Assembly (NCBI RefSeq): GCF_009870755.1 | Contig: NZ_WLZU01000010.1 | Coordinates: 1 to 54,108, forward strand | Origin: Streptococcus halichoeri | GTDB lineage: Bacteria > Bacillota > Bacilli > Lactobacillales > Streptococcaceae | Direction: 5' to 3' | Length of the DNA stretch: 54,108 bases | Part shown: positions 37,359 to 47,405 of the stretch, piece after piece | Position numbering within the stretch: position 1 is the first letter of the stretch | Layout of the letters: every line of letters starts with the position of its first letter | The notes under the pieces: model-generated | The model's database searches: none | The model's input: only the letters and a program-made list of their open reading frames with translations | What the model was told of the DNA's origin: nothing | Position numbers and translations under genes: made by a program

Positions 37359-37866
37359 CATCTAATCCTTCCATGATTTCAACTTGAATCCGCTTGTGCT
37401 CCAAATCCACTGCCAAAATGACCGGCGGAATATAAGGTAATAAGAGATCCTTTTTCCCTTGCCTTTTAACTACCCAGACATCATTAGCACCCGGTTGCAA
37501 AATTTCCTTGATCTGGCCAATCAGATTTTCTCCTTCATAAACATCTAAGCCAATAATATCATGGTAGTAATATTCTCCCTCATCTAATGCCCTTAGATCT
37601 TCTTCTGCGACTTTTAGTGTGTAGCCTTTATAGTGTTCAATGGCATTGATATGGTACATATCCTTAAATGTAACAATGTCAAAGTTTTTGTGTTTGCGAT
37701 GACTAGCAATTTCTACTGTCATGACGTAGTGGTCTTGGGCATCAAAAAGGGCTAACTGTTGACCTTTTTGGAAACGTTCATCCGTAAAATCTGACACACT
37801 TAAGACACGCATTTCTCCCTGTAGACCTTGCGTATTAACAATTTTTCCAACATTATAATATTTCAT
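37348..37866 (-). CDS. rimM: 16S rRNA processing protein RimM
   Basis: The 172-residue protein helps to mature the 30S subunit head and binds ribosomal protein S19. [22 protein letters not shown] opens the N-terminal beta-barrel domain and the PRC-barrel domain follows, with [13 protein letters not shown] and [16 protein letters not shown] precedes the ATG. It overlaps trmD, the standard pairing. Confidence 0.95.
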   Translation of the reverse strand: MKYYNVGKIVNTQGLQGEMRVLSVSDFTDERFQKGQQLALFDAQDHYVMTVEIASHRKHKNFDIVTFKDMYHINAIEHYKGYTLKVAEEDLRALDEGEYYYHDIIGLDVYEGENLIGQIKEILQPGANDVWVVKRQGKKDLLLPYIPPVILAVDLEHKRIQVEIMEGLDDED

Positions 37867-38021
37867 GCTATCTCCTGTAAATGGTTTTCAAAAAGAAACA
37901 AGAACAGTTCTTTTCATCTAACTCAACTTCCATTTTAACATGTTCACAAGCAATTTGCACCCAGATAACAAAGAAGAAAAGCATGCTCAAAAGCATTCAT
38001 CAGCTGAGCTAGGGAGGCTAC

Positions 38022-38044
38022 AAAAAAACCAGTCTTGCAACTGG
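38022..38044 (-). terminator. Terminator of rpsP-khpA
   Basis: On the minus strand CCAGT (38040-38044) and ACTGG (38029-38033) form a short stem, extended by G-T pairs, followed by seven T (38022-38028), just past the khpA stop. Confidence 0.75.
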
Positions 38045-38047
38045 CTT

Positions 38048-38290
38048 TTAGTCCTTCTCATCAATAATGAGTCTTACTTTTTTACCTTGTGTAGGAACCG
38101 AATAGACAATCGATCTTATCGCTGTAATGGTGCGACCTTTTTTTCCGATAACACGACCGATGTCTTGTGCATCTAGATCCAGATGATACTCCAAAAAATC
38201 AGGAGCATCTTCTATCTTAATTGTAAGCTTATCCGGTTGTGAAATCAGTGGTTTCACAATGGCGATAATAAGATTTTCAATGGTATCCAT
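38048..38290 (-). CDS. khpA: KH-domain RNA-binding protein KhpA
   Basis: The 80-residue protein is a single KH domain with the GxxG loop GKKG at 49-52 in [13 protein letters not shown]. KhpA forms a complex with KhpB (EloR/Jag), affecting cell elongation and division in pneumococci and binding many RNAs. It lies six bases after rpsP in the same operon, as is usual in streptococci. Confidence 0.94.
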   Translation of the reverse strand: MDTIENLIIAIVKPLISQPDKLTIKIEDAPDFLEYHLDLDAQDIGRVIGKKGRTITAIRSIVYSVPTQGKKVRLIIDEKD

Positions 38291-38296
38291 AGGCTT

Positions 38297-38572
38297 TTAT
38301 TTTTTGGAGAACTTTAGTTCGTGGAATTTAGTCATAACACCTGCTTTTGAAAGGATGTTACGCACAGTATCAGAAGGTTGTGCTCCTTTTGATAACCAAT
38401 CAAGGATACGGTCTTCTTTAAGTTCTACTTGGTTTTCAGTAACCAAGGGATTATAAGTTCCAACTGTTTCAATGAAACGTCCGTCACGTGGAGCACGAGA
38501 GTCAGCAACGTTGATACGGTAGAAAGGTTTTTTCTTAGAACCCATACGTGTTAAGCGGATTTTTACTGCCAT
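38297..38572 (-). CDS. rpsP: 30S ribosomal protein S16
   Basis: The 91-residue protein is S16, which stabilises the body of the 30S subunit. It starts [20 protein letters not shown] and contains [20 protein letters not shown] and [17 protein letters not shown], all conserved. It leads the rpsP-khpA operon behind a strong promoter at 38637-38665. Confidence 0.97.
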   Translation of the reverse strand: MAVKIRLTRMGSKKKPFYRINVADSRAPRDGRFIETVGTYNPLVTENQVELKEDRILDWLSKGAQPSDTVRNILSKAGVMTKFHELKFSKK

Positions 38573-38636
38573 TTGATTATAGTCTCTTTTCTTTAGATAA
38601 TCTTGAGAAAGCAGCTAAGCTTTTCTCACTGTTTTA

Positions 38637-38665
38637 AGTATAACTCACCTGGCAAGAACTGTCAA
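38637..38665 (-). promoter_or_regulatory. Promoter of rpsP-khpA
   Basis: On the minus strand TTGACA (38660-38665) and TATACT (38637-38642) are 17 bases apart. Confidence 0.88.
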
Positions 38666-38698
38666 GTTTTTTTCTTGACATCTTTCAGCTGCCCTTAG

Positions 38699-38971
38699 CT
38701 CAAGACCCAAAAAGAGGATAGCTTGGCCAGCAAATGGAGAAAAAAACTGGCTTTTGTCGATAAGTTAGGAACTTGCGCGGCTCTTTTGCGATTAGGGCTG
38801 AAAACTCCCCAAGCGCCATATCAAAGTATGCTCTACCAACTGGGAACAAGGGAGGGGTGATACAAGCTAACAAATGAGCTTGTCTGTCTGACAGAAATTG
38901 TAATTGAGCGAGCAGAAATCTCACTTGAAATTGGCCAACAACATCTCAAACGCATAAGACAAGCACTATAA
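38699..38971 (+). pseudogene. Decayed frame of unknown origin
   Basis: In one plus-strand frame, after a stop at 38696-38698, the sequence reads QKEDSLASKWRKKLAFVDKL, then CAALLRLGLKTPQAPYQ, then TGA at 38858-38860, then YKLTNELVCLTEIVIERAEI and on to TAA at 38969-38971. Amino-acid composition on both sides of the single TGA looks coding-like and helical. There is no clear start codon or ribosome binding site, and I cannot name a family. A minus-strand 74-codon frame over the same bases also lacks support. I interpret this as the relic of a lost gene. Confidence 0.35.
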
Positions 38972-39019
38972 AAAACAAGAGACAATCAACTCAAAAGAGA
39001 GTGATATTCTCTTGTTTTT
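38970..39019. terminator. Terminator of the YknXYZ-like operon, bidirectional
   Basis: AAAAACAAGAGA (38971-38982) and TCTCTTGTTTTT (39008-39019) pair across a 25-base loop, with A and T runs at the outer ends. Confidence 0.8.
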
Positions 39020-39025
39020 AGGTTA

Positions 39026-39637
39026 TTAATGCAAAAACTGCTTGATAAATGTTCCGCCGTAAATCCAAAAATAACTATAAGTTATCATTGAAACTGGTCG
39101 ACACAGCACAATAATCGTTAAAAAACGTTTAAAGGTAATCCGACTAAGTCCTGTTATCATAATCATGACATCTGCTGGTGCCATGGGCGATAACATATTG
39201 AGGATAAAGATCGTCTCATAAGTACGGCTAGCTAATTGCTTGTCATATTTTTGAATCTTCTTTTCATCAATAAAGAGAAGAATAAAGGGCCGTCCAAAGC
39301 GTCTAACCAGGTAAAAAAGAATACAGGATCCTAAAATAATGCCGGTAAAATTAAGGATAAAACCTAATATAGGCCCAAAAGTGAGAAAACCAACAACTGT
39401 AGTCACACCACCTGGTATAATCGGGATAACCACTTGGATGATTTGAATAATAAAGAACACGATTGACCCAAGAAGGATATGGTTTTTTATTAAATCAGCC
39501 AAAGCTTGAGGATTATTAAAAATGTCCAATTTTCCAATCAAATAACAAACAAATAGTATCGAAAGGATAATTGACACAATGCCAATACCGCGAATGAGTT
39601 TTTTTAGCTTAGAGTGTCTAATACCATGCTTATTCAT
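39026..39637 (-). CDS. TVP38/TMEM64 (VTT-domain, DedA superfamily) membrane protein
   Basis: The 203-residue protein has about five hydrophobic segments. Between them is the VTT-domain signature: VIPIIPGGVTTVVGFLTFGP, FNFTG-like FILNFTGIILGS and the re-entrant NMLSPMAPADVMIMITGLSR. Related proteins move or scramble lipids, or transport anions. It overlaps the ABC permease gene by eight bases, so it is translated with the exporter. The exporter and the lipid-handling protein may act in the same envelope process, but this is inference. Confidence 0.85.
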   Translation of the reverse strand: MNKHGIRHSKLKKLIRGIGIVSIILSILFVCYLIGKLDIFNNPQALADLIKNHILLGSIVFFIIQIIQVVIPIIPGGVTTVVGFLTFGPILGFILNFTGIILGSCILFYLVRRFGRPFILLFIDEKKIQKYDKQLASRTYETIFILNMLSPMAPADVMIMITGLSRITFKRFLTIIVLCRPVSMITYSYFWIYGGTFIKQFLH

Positions 39638-40856
39638 ACCTTAATGCCTCAATCGGATCCAATTTACTTGCATTATTGGCCGGAAGCATTCCAAAAATAA
39701 TTCCGATGGCTGCTGAGAACGCTATCGCAATCAAAGCAGTGTCTAAAGATACAGTAGCTTCTTTTAATTTTAGGGCATTTCCTAAAACTCCTACAGCTGA
39801 ATAAGATAATAGAAGACCAAGTAAGCCACCTAGAATCGTTAAGACCACAGATTCTATGAGAAATTGTGTTAATATCTTGGCACGTGTTGCTCCCAAGGCC
39901 TTTCTCAAGCCAATCTCGCGAGTACGCTCTGTGACCGATACCAACATAATATTCATCACACCAATCCCACCAACAAGAAGTGAAATGCCTGCAATTGAAC
40001 CAATAACTGTTGTCATTATAGCAAATTGACTATTAACTTCCCTAATGATTTGACTATTATCTGGAATAACATATTTTCCATCACGCACATGTGAAAGCTT
40101 GGTTAACATATTTGCCGCTTGCTTTCCCAAGCGCTCGCTATCTTGGATATTAGTCACATGGACGAAAATTGATCCGACCTCATTAGTGTGAAACTCTGAA
40201 GCCACCTGCGTGTTTGCCATGACGGCTTGGCCAACTTCACTGCCATCAATTCCGATAGATGGCTGGTCAGTTTTGAAAACACCGACTACGAGATAGTCTT
40301 TATTACCACCAATTTTCACAACCTTGTTGAGGGCTTCTTTGTAGTTACCTTTGCCAAATAGTTTATCTGCTAAAACGCTGTCCAATAACATAATACGTGA
40401 AAAATTATGATAATCACGATCGGTTAAAGTGCGTCCTGCAAGGAGATTATATTTTTTAACCTTAAAGTAAGCTTGACTGGCACCCGTAATTGTTGTGTTT
40501 TTCGCATTTTTCTTTTCATAACTAATATTACCATTAGCTGAATTGGTCACATAATAAGATTCAATCCCATCAATATCACGAACGATTTGATCAAGCCATT
40601 CATATTTAAAATCACGGGTATTTTCTGCAATATTAAAACTTGCATAAGGATTATCTTCATCCTTTTTTGTTTGTAGATACAGTTGAATGTCCTTTTGGTT
40701 ATTTGCAAAGGAACTCGTGACGCTCTTTTTCATGGCATTCCCAAGCCCCATGATAATCACTACAGCGGCAACACCAATAATAATACCTAGCATGGTCAAG
40801 AGCGATCTTAATTTGTGGCCCCAAATTGAAGACAGGGCAAATTTCCAATTTTCCAT
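39630..40856 (-). CDS. MacB/YknZ-like ABC transporter permease
   Basis: The 408-residue permease has an N-terminal helix (about 15-40), a large extracellular MacB-PCD domain (about 45-265) and a C-terminal FtsX-type bundle of three helices, including GGIGVMNIMLVSVTERTREIG. This is the MacB/LolCE architecture without a fused ATPase. Members export peptides, macrolides or lipoproteins by mechanotransmission. Its partner genes, ATPase and adaptor, lie directly upstream in the same operon. It resembles Bacillus YknZ, which protects against a toxic peptide. Confidence 0.9.
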   Translation of the reverse strand: MENWKFALSSIWGHKLRSLLTMLGIIIGVAAVVIIMGLGNAMKKSVTSSFANNQKDIQLYLQTKKDEDNPYASFNIAENTRDFKYEWLDQIVRDIDGIESYYVTNSANGNISYEKKNAKNTTITGASQAYFKVKKYNLLAGRTLTDRDYHNFSRIMLLDSVLADKLFGKGNYKEALNKVVKIGGNKDYLVVGVFKTDQPSIGIDGSEVGQAVMANTQVASEFHTNEVGSIFVHVTNIQDSERLGKQAANMLTKLSHVRDGKYVIPDNSQIIREVNSQFAIMTTVIGSIAGISLLVGGIGVMNIMLVSVTERTREIGLRKALGATRAKILTQFLIESVVLTILGGLLGLLLSYSAVGVLGNALKLKEATVSLDTALIAIAFSAAIGIIFGMLPANNASKLDPIEALRYE

Positions 40857-40866
40857 TTTCTCTCTC

Positions 40867-41577
40867 TTAGTCTATTCTGACACTTTCTGTCGTGTCGGTC
40901 GTAATTTCACCGTCTCGAATGACGATTTTTCGCGTAGCATAATCGGCAATATCAGGTTCGTGGGTTACCATGATGATTGTCTTTCCTTCCTTGTTCAACT
41001 CTGTAAGCAGTTCCATAATTTGCTCACCCGTTTTCGTATCGAGCGCTCCGGTTGGTTCATCGGCCAAAATAATTGATGGGTTATTAACCAAGGCACGAGC
41101 GATCGCCACCCGCTGCTTTTGCCCACCAGAAAGCTCTGATGGTAAGTGCTTCATCCGTTGGCCCAGTTCCACTTTTTCAAGAAATTGCTGCGCTAAACTA
41201 TGGCGTTTTGCAACCCCCACACCAGCATAGATTAAAGGGAGTTCCACGTTTTGCAGAGCTGTTAATTTGGATAACAAGAAAAATTGCTGAAAAACAAAAC
41301 CAATTTCTTCATTGCGCAATTGTGCTAAGCGACGGTCTGACAAACGATCAACTTCATGGTCATGTAGCCGGTACTGTCCTTGGGAAGGACGATCTAAAAG
41401 ACCGATGATATTCATCAGGGTTGACTTACCCGATCCTGATGGTCCCATAATGGCCAAAAAGTCTCCTTTGTAGACCGTTAAGTCAATCCCTTTTAAAACC
41501 TGAAGTTCTTGATCACCATTTTGATAACGCTTAACGATATGTTTTAAAGTGATTAATTCTTCTCTATTAGCTGACAC
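40867..41577 (-). CDS. MacB/YknY-like ABC transporter ATPase
   Basis: The 236-residue ATPase has Walker A GPSGSGKS, the Q-loop, signature LSGGQKQRVAIARAL, and Walker B ILADEPTGALD followed by an H-loop (MVTHEPD). It is of the MacB/LolD class that pairs with FtsX-type permeases. It starts 17 bases after the adaptor gene and ends 10 bases before the permease. No resistance specificity can be read from it. Confidence 0.94.
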   Translation of the reverse strand: MSANREELITLKHIVKRYQNGDQELQVLKGIDLTVYKGDFLAIMGPSGSGKSTLMNIIGLLDRPSQGQYRLHDHEVDRLSDRRLAQLRNEEIGFVFQQFFLLSKLTALQNVELPLIYAGVGVAKRHSLAQQFLEKVELGQRMKHLPSELSGGQKQRVAIARALVNNPSIILADEPTGALDTKTGEQIMELLTELNKEGKTIIMVTHEPDIADYATRKIVIRDGEITTDTTESVRID

Positions 41578-41593
41578 CCTGTTTACCTCTTAC

Positions 41594-42790
41594 CTATTTT
41601 TTTGTATGTTTTGTTGATGGCTGACTGGCTGAGTCATCAATATGTTCTAAGGTCTTACCACTTGTAAGCTTTTTATCCGGATTTTTGATTAATATTTGCC
41701 CAACTTTCAAGCCAGAAGTGATTTCTTGTTGACGCGCATCAGCATTGCCTACTTGTACTTCTGTTTTAATAGCTTTTTTCGTACTTGCATTGTATAACCA
41801 CACATAGTGCTTTGTTTTATCTTTAACAACGGCTTTTAAAGGTACCAAGGTCCGTTTATTAGGATTTAAGACTTCAACAGTAACAGCAAACCCTTGTTTT
41901 AAATTCTTAATGGGGCTGGTAATATCTGCTTTATATTCATAGTTAGAAGCCTGGGAATTAGTGTTCTCTCCCTCAGGCTGTGGACTAGCAGCGGCTTGAA
42001 CGGTCGGGTAGTTAGAAATATAGGCCATCTTGCCTTGCCATTCTTGATCACTATATACCTTAGACTTGATCTTGACGTCTTGGTCTTTTTTAATATTGGC
42101 TAAATCAAATTCTGTCAGGGTTCCTTTTACTTGCAGTTTACCTTCAGAGGCGACATGCACAAGCGTTTGACTATTTTTAGAGGAAGGGTCAATATCATTG
42201 TTAACCTCAACCACTGTACCTTCTACATCACTAAGAACTAAGGTTTGATTTAAAGCTTCTTTTGCTTTGTTAACTTCGGATTGGGCATCAGCATAAGCAT
42301 CATTTAAGTCTTGTAATTGTTGATTGTAACTTTGGGTAACTTGGCCGGCTGCGCTAGCACCTTCTGTAGGGGTCGCTACTGAACCGTAGGTTCGAAAACT
42401 ATTGATCTGACGTGCTGCTTTGTTTAAATTCCGCACCGCAGTATCATAGGCAGCTTGAGCAGCAGTCGCATTGTACTGGACTAATTGTTGGCCCCGCGCC
42501 ACTTTATCGCCGACTTTAACGACAACACTCGCTCCATTTCCGCGAGCAGGATCATAGTAGACATACTGTTCTGATTCTGACTTGACAGTGCCAGACAACA
42601 AGGTTGATGAGGAAATTGTCCCTTCGGTAACTTTGATGGTTTGATAGTTACTTTCCTTGTTTTGTCCAGCTTGGGAAGGCTGAGATTTAAACCACAAAAA
42701 AGTTCCAAGGCCAACCAGGCTAACTGCCGCCACACCGCTGATAAGTATCTTAGTCTTTTTAGTCATTTTTTGTTCTCTTGCGCGAGCCAT
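41594..42790 (-). CDS. MacA/YknX-like membrane fusion (adaptor) protein
   Basis: The 398-residue protein has one N-terminal membrane anchor (about 12-32), a biotinyl-lipoyl-like half (VVVKVGDKVARGQQLVQYNA), a coiled-coil hairpin (about 110-195), the second lipoyl half (TLVLSDVEGTVVEVN), and beta-barrel domains to the C-terminus. In Gram-positives such proteins assemble with ATPase and permease around the extracellular face. It is first in the four-gene operon behind a consensus promoter. A second in-frame ATG eight codons on has a weaker ribosome binding site, so the first is kept. Confidence 0.9.
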   Translation of the reverse strand: MARAREQKMTKKTKILISGVAAVSLVGLGTFLWFKSQPSQAGQNKESNYQTIKVTEGTISSSTLLSGTVKSESEQYVYYDPARGNGASVVVKVGDKVARGQQLVQYNATAAQAAYDTAVRNLNKAARQINSFRTYGSVATPTEGASAAGQVTQSYNQQLQDLNDAYADAQSEVNKAKEALNQTLVLSDVEGTVVEVNNDIDPSSKNSQTLVHVASEGKLQVKGTLTEFDLANIKKDQDVKIKSKVYSDQEWQGKMAYISNYPTVQAAASPQPEGENTNSQASNYEYKADITSPIKNLKQGFAVTVEVLNPNKRTLVPLKAVVKDKTKHYVWLYNASTKKAIKTEVQVGNADARQQEITSGLKVGQILIKNPDKKLTSGKTLEHIDDSASQPSTKHTKK

Positions 42791-42837
42791 TTTCCTACCT
42801 CTATCTCTCTAGATTTTTGTATTATTTTTGTAAGACA

Positions 42838-42866
42838 AGTATATAATCTTTTAATTTGCCTGTCAA
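42838..42866 (-). promoter_or_regulatory. Promoter of the YknXYZ-like export operon
   Basis: On the minus strand TTGACA (42861-42866) and TATACT (42838-42843) are 17 bases apart, about 50 bases upstream of the adaptor ATG. Confidence 0.88.
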
Positions 42867-42960
42867 GAATAAATCCCACATTTTATCTTTATGAGTAAAT
42901 TCCTTATCTTGTCTCTATGATAGCACATTACTACTAGGCATAAGCTTACAAGTTTGTAAG

Positions 42961-42992
42961 AAAAAACAATAAACGATTGTTTACTGTTTTTT
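42961..42992. terminator. Terminator after pyrB, bidirectional
   Basis: AAAAAACAATAAAC (42961-42974) and GTTTACTGTTTTTT (42979-42992) pair along their length with one G-T pair and a four-base loop. AT-rich but long, with T tails on both strands. Confidence 0.75.
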
Positions 42993-43000
42993 ACATTTCT

Positions 43001-43939
43001 TTAATTTATTTTTGCTGCACGGCCATTTAAAATAGCTTCGATAATTGCCATTCGCACATAGACACCGTTGGTCATTTGGCGAACAATTCTGGATTTTTCT
43101 GCTTCGACTAAGCTATCGGCTATTTCCACATCACGATTGACAGGAGCAGGGTGCATAATGATGGCATGCTTTTTCAACTTATGATAACGTTTAGGGGTCA
43201 AGCCATGCAATTGGTGATAGCTTTCTTTAGAAAAACTCTCTTGTCCATCGTGACGCTCGTGCTGCACGCGCAGTAACATCAATACATCCACTTCCTCCAC
43301 AATCCGATCCATGGCTAGATACTGACCATAAGCATCAAATTCTTTGCTATACCATTGTTGTGGGCCAGAGAAATATAGAGTTGCTCCTAGCCTGTTTAGG
43401 ATCTGCATGTTGGATTTTGCGACCCTTGAGTGAGTCAAATCACCAACAATCGCAATTTTTAAGCCATCAAAGTGGCCGTACTCTTCATAAATCGTCATTA
43501 AATCAAGTAAGCATTGACTAGGATGCTGTCCTGAACCATCACCTCCGTTGATAATTGAGGCTGTAATGGTGGGACTCGTTATGAGAGATTTATAGTAATC
43601 TTCTTCTGGGTGTCTAATCACACACACTTCCGCTCCTAAAGCAGACATTGTTAAGACAGTATCGTATAAGGTTTCACCTTTTTGTATCGAACTGGTATCA
43701 GTGTCAAATGCAATCACATTTAAGCCTAGCTGATGCTCTGCAACCTCAAATGACTTATGTGTCCTTGTGGAATTCTCAAAAAAGAGATTAGTAACAAACT
43801 TGTCCTGGTAATGAGGACAGGCTACTTGCTTAGACTTAAATTGCTCGCCTCGCATGATAAGTCCGATGACCTCTTCATTAGTAAGTAACTCCATTGAAAC
43901 CAAATGGTTTAGTGTAACCTTATTATCTACTACTGGCAT
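43001..43939 (-). CDS. pyrB: Aspartate carbamoyltransferase catalytic subunit
   Basis: The 312-residue enzyme makes carbamoyl aspartate, the second step of pyrimidine synthesis. The carbamoyl-phosphate site [13 protein letters not shown] (STRT at 57-60), [28 protein letters not shown] and [10 protein letters not shown] are all present. No pyrI regulatory subunit is expected in Firmicutes. It is last in pyrR-pyrP-pyrB; the operon ends here, so carbamoyl-phosphate synthase and later genes must be elsewhere. Confidence 0.96.
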   Translation of the reverse strand: MPVVDNKVTLNHLVSMELLTNEEVIGLIMRGEQFKSKQVACPHYQDKFVTNLFFENSTRTHKSFEVAEHQLGLNVIAFDTDTSSIQKGETLYDTVLTMSALGAEVCVIRHPEEDYYKSLITSPTITASIINGGDGSGQHPSQCLLDLMTIYEEYGHFDGLKIAIVGDLTHSRVAKSNMQILNRLGATLYFSGPQQWYSKEFDAYGQYLAMDRIVEEVDVLMLLRVQHERHDGQESFSKESYHQLHGLTPKRYHKLKKHAIIMHPAPVNRDVEIADSLVEAEKSRIVRQMTNGVYVRMAIIEAILNGRAAKIN

Positions 43940-43967
43940 GACTGTCTCCTTTGTTGCTTATTTTTAA

Positions 43968-45233
43968 CTAGTTAGCTGAATGAGGAAGAATTTGATATAG
44001 GATAATTCCTAAGAGTGTTGAAAAGGCAACACCTGAAATCTGTAGTCCTTGAATTTGCAGCATCAAGCCACCAATTCCCGAAACCAAGATAACACTAGCA
44101 ATTAATAAGTTTTTCTTATCATCCATATCAACCTGTGATTCCACCAAAATTTTCAAGCCACTTGAAGCGATGACCCCAAAGAGAGCGACAGAAATCCCAC
44201 CAAGTACTGGCGAAGGGATGGATTGAATCAACGCTGATACTTTCCCGACAAAGCTTAGCAGCAGAGCAATGACAGCCGCTCCTGCAATCACATAGACAGA
44301 GTAAATCTTATTTAGTGCCATCACTCCGATATTCTCACCGTAGGAAGTGACCGGTGGGGCACCTAGGAAGCCAGCCACAATCTGGGCTAAACCATCACCT
44401 GTTAGAGTGCGATCCAAGCCTGGGTCCTTAAAATAATCACGTTTTGTTAGGCTATTTAAGACCATGATATGTCCAAAGTGTTCCGTCATAGTAACAAAAG
44501 CAATCGGTGCCATTGTTAAAATTGCACTTGGATAAAGCTTTAAGCCATAATTGACCAAGGGGAGTTCAACTGAAGGCAGGCTAAACCACTTGGCTTGGGC
44601 TACCGATTGAAAATCAATAATTTGCTGCCCCGTGACCAGGCCAATCCCGATGGCAAAGATATAACCAACAATTAACCCTAGTAAGATAGGGATAATGCCC
44701 ACGATTCCTTTGCCATAAATATTGAAGAAAATCACAGCCAAAAGAGTAACCATCCCAATAAAGAAATATAAAAGGTTGTAATGGCCATTCTTTAGCATAA
44801 TATTATCAACAGCAGTTGTGGCAAGGCTAAGTCCGATAACCATCACAATTGGCCCAACAACAATTGGTGGTAAAATACGATCAATCCAATCATTGCCGAC
44901 TGCTCGGACAATTAAACCCACAATCAGGTATACTAAGCCACCAGTGACAGCGCCCTGAGCAACAGCAGAAATGCCATCTGTTTTCATGAGCATCTGCATG
45001 GCGGCAATATAGGCAAAGCTAGATCCCATATAAGCGGGAATTTTAAACTTGGTGACCGATAAATGTGCCAGGGTTCCTAGCCCACTTGATAGAAGGGCTA
45101 CAGCCGGATCAATGCCAACTAGGATGGGAACTAAAACCGTTGCCCCAAACATCGCAAACAAGTGCTGAAAGGATAAGCCGACCAGGACCCCTGCTTTAGG
45201 CATCTCGTTGACGTCATAAAGAACATCTTTCAT
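43968..45233 (-). CDS. pyrP: Uracil permease (NCS2 family)
   Basis: The 421-residue transporter has about 12-14 membrane segments and the NCS2 features AYMGSSFAYIAA (short beta strand region), EHFGHIMVLNSLTKRDYF and APPVTSYGENIGVM with the conserved glutamate. It imports uracil in symport with protons. It follows pyrR by 25 bases and precedes pyrB by 28 bases; with no leader in either gap, the single PyrR attenuator upstream controls all three genes. Confidence 0.95.
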   Translation of the reverse strand: MKDVLYDVNEMPKAGVLVGLSFQHLFAMFGATVLVPILVGIDPAVALLSSGLGTLAHLSVTKFKIPAYMGSSFAYIAAMQMLMKTDGISAVAQGAVTGGLVYLIVGLIVRAVGNDWIDRILPPIVVGPIVMVIGLSLATTAVDNIMLKNGHYNLLYFFIGMVTLLAVIFFNIYGKGIVGIIPILLGLIVGYIFAIGIGLVTGQQIIDFQSVAQAKWFSLPSVELPLVNYGLKLYPSAILTMAPIAFVTMTEHFGHIMVLNSLTKRDYFKDPGLDRTLTGDGLAQIVAGFLGAPPVTSYGENIGVMALNKIYSVYVIAGAAVIALLLSFVGKVSALIQSIPSPVLGGISVALFGVIASSGLKILVESQVDMDDKKNLLIASVILVSGIGGLMLQIQGLQISGVAFSTLLGIILYQILPHSAN

Positions 45234-45258
45234 TATCTTATTTTCCTCTTTTCTTGCT

Positions 45259-45930
<672 letters not shown>

Positions 45931-45936
45931 TTTACT

Positions 45937-45965
45937 AGTATATCAAAATGCTTTTTAGGATGCAA
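45937..45965 (-). promoter_or_regulatory. Promoter of the pyr operon
   Basis: On the minus strand TTGCAT (45960-45965) and TATACT (45937-45942) are 17 bases apart, and TGA precedes the -10. Confidence 0.75.
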
Positions 45966-46062
45966 GAGCTTTTTGGAAATTTAAGCACATGATTTACAAA
46001 AAAGCAAGCTACAGGCAAGCAGTTGCCAGTTTTGGTACTTTTAAGGATTGTGCTATCTGCTC

Positions 46063-46953
46063 CTATGACTGACGCAAACGAGCTAAGGTCGCTTGAAACA
46101 AATCGGGCGGTTGAACTGTAAAGGTCAGCCATTCACCCGAATCAGGATGAGTCAGACCTAAGGTTTGGGCATGCAGGAATTGCCCCTGCCCGACCAAGGT
46201 TTTTCTAGGACCATAGACCGGATCACCTGCGAGCGGATGGCCAATATAAGCCATATGAACACGAATTTGGTGAGTACGGCCAGTTTCAAGCCTTAGAGAC
46301 ACCAGGGTGTAATTGCCAAAGCGTTCAAGGACCTGAAAATGGGTAATAGCTGGCTTGCCTTTTGCTGTGATAGCTTGTTTTTTGCGATCCTTGTCACTGC
46401 GGCCAATCGGAGCATCAATCACGCCTTTATCGTTTTTTATATTACCATGTACAATTGCCAAATATTGCCGATGGGCCTTTTGCTTTTTCAATTCATCAGC
46501 CAAGCGTTGATGAGCCTGGTCATTTTTAGCAACCATTAAAAGCCCTGAGGTATCTTTGTCAATGCGATGCACAATTCCTGGACGCACCACCCCATTAATC
46601 GTGGATAGATCCTTGATATGATACAACAGGGCATTGACCAAGGTCCCAGAAGTATGGCCGGCAGAAGGATGAACCACCATGCCCTGAGGTTTATTGATAA
46701 TAGCAAGAGCACTATCTTGATAGATAATATCTAAAGGGATATTTTCTGCCTGATAATCTAATGAATCTATCTGAGGTAATTCATAGGTGATGTGGTCACC
46801 TTCTTGCACCATATATTTTGCCTTTTTGATGGCACCGTTGACCCTAACTGTTCCAGCCTTTATCGCCTCGTTGGCCTGAGAACGTGACAAGATGCTCTGC
46901 TCTGCCAATGCCTTATCCAAGCGTAAATTGCCCAGCTGATTGATTATGTTCAT
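46063..46953 (-). CDS. rluD: Large-subunit pseudouridine synthase RluD type
   Basis: The 296-residue enzyme has an N-terminal S4 RNA-binding domain (about 10-70: LRLDKALAEQSILSRSQANE) and a pseudouridine synthase domain with the catalytic aspartate in HRIDKDTSGLL (Asp132). It probably modifies helix 69 of 23S rRNA; the exact target is by family. The ATG at 46951-46953 overlaps the lspA stop (TGATG), which supports this start over a longer frame. It is the last gene of LysR-lspA-rluD. Confidence 0.93.
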   Translation of the reverse strand: MNIINQLGNLRLDKALAEQSILSRSQANEAIKAGTVRVNGAIKKAKYMVQEGDHITYELPQIDSLDYQAENIPLDIIYQDSALAIINKPQGMVVHPSAGHTSGTLVNALLYHIKDLSTINGVVRPGIVHRIDKDTSGLLMVAKNDQAHQRLADELKKQKAHRQYLAIVHGNIKNDKGVIDAPIGRSDKDRKKQAITAKGKPAITHFQVLERFGNYTLVSLRLETGRTHQIRVHMAYIGHPLAGDPVYGPRKTLVGQGQFLHAQTLGLTHPDSGEWLTFTVQPPDLFQATLARLRQS

Positions 46954-47405
46954 CACACTTCTTCCTTCCATAATACTATAAAAAGTAAGGCAACTCCTAT
47001 GCATAAATACGAATCTGCCACATTAAAAATGGCAAAATCAATAAAATCAAGGTGCACCATATCAATAACATAACCTAGTCGTAAACGGTCACTAAAATTG
47101 CCAAGTCCACCAGCGATTATAAACATTAGGGCCAACTCCTTCAACCAAAGCCCTGTGTCCCGCTTAAAATAATAATATAAAGCTGCGCCTAGCACCACAA
47201 GGCTGACTAAGGTGAAAAACCATTGCTGATGCTGGAGAATAGAAAAAGCAGCACCGCTATTTTGCAAATAGGTCAAACTAACCACTCCCTTAATAAATGG
47301 TTTGATTTCTCCTAGCTGCAAGTGACTTACCGTCCAAAATTTAACCCACTGATCAAGGGCAAGTAACAGGCCAACACTTATCACAAGCTTAATTGTTTTT
47401 ACCAT
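46953..47405 (-). CDS. lspA: Signal peptidase II (lipoprotein signal peptidase)
   Basis: The 150-residue membrane aspartic protease cleaves signal peptides of diacylated prolipoproteins and is the target of globomycin. It has four hydrophobic segments, DQWVKFW in the first, [12 protein letters not shown], and the catalytic aspartates Asp106 (GNFSDRL) and Asp131 (FNVADSY). It overlaps the LysR gene by 17 bases and rluD by one. Confidence 0.95.
   Translation of the reverse strand: MVKTIKLVISVGLLLALDQWVKFWTVSHLQLGEIKPFIKGVVSLTYLQNSGAAFSILQHQQWFFTLVSLVVLGAALYYYFKRDTGLWLKELALMFIIAGGLGNFSDRLRLGYVIDMVHLDFIDFAIFNVADSYLCIGVALLFIVLWKEEV

Noticed and set aside
38700..38924. Minus-strand frame of 74 codons upstream of rpsP
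   Set aside because: No ribosome binding site or family resemblance, and it overlaps the plus-strand relic.
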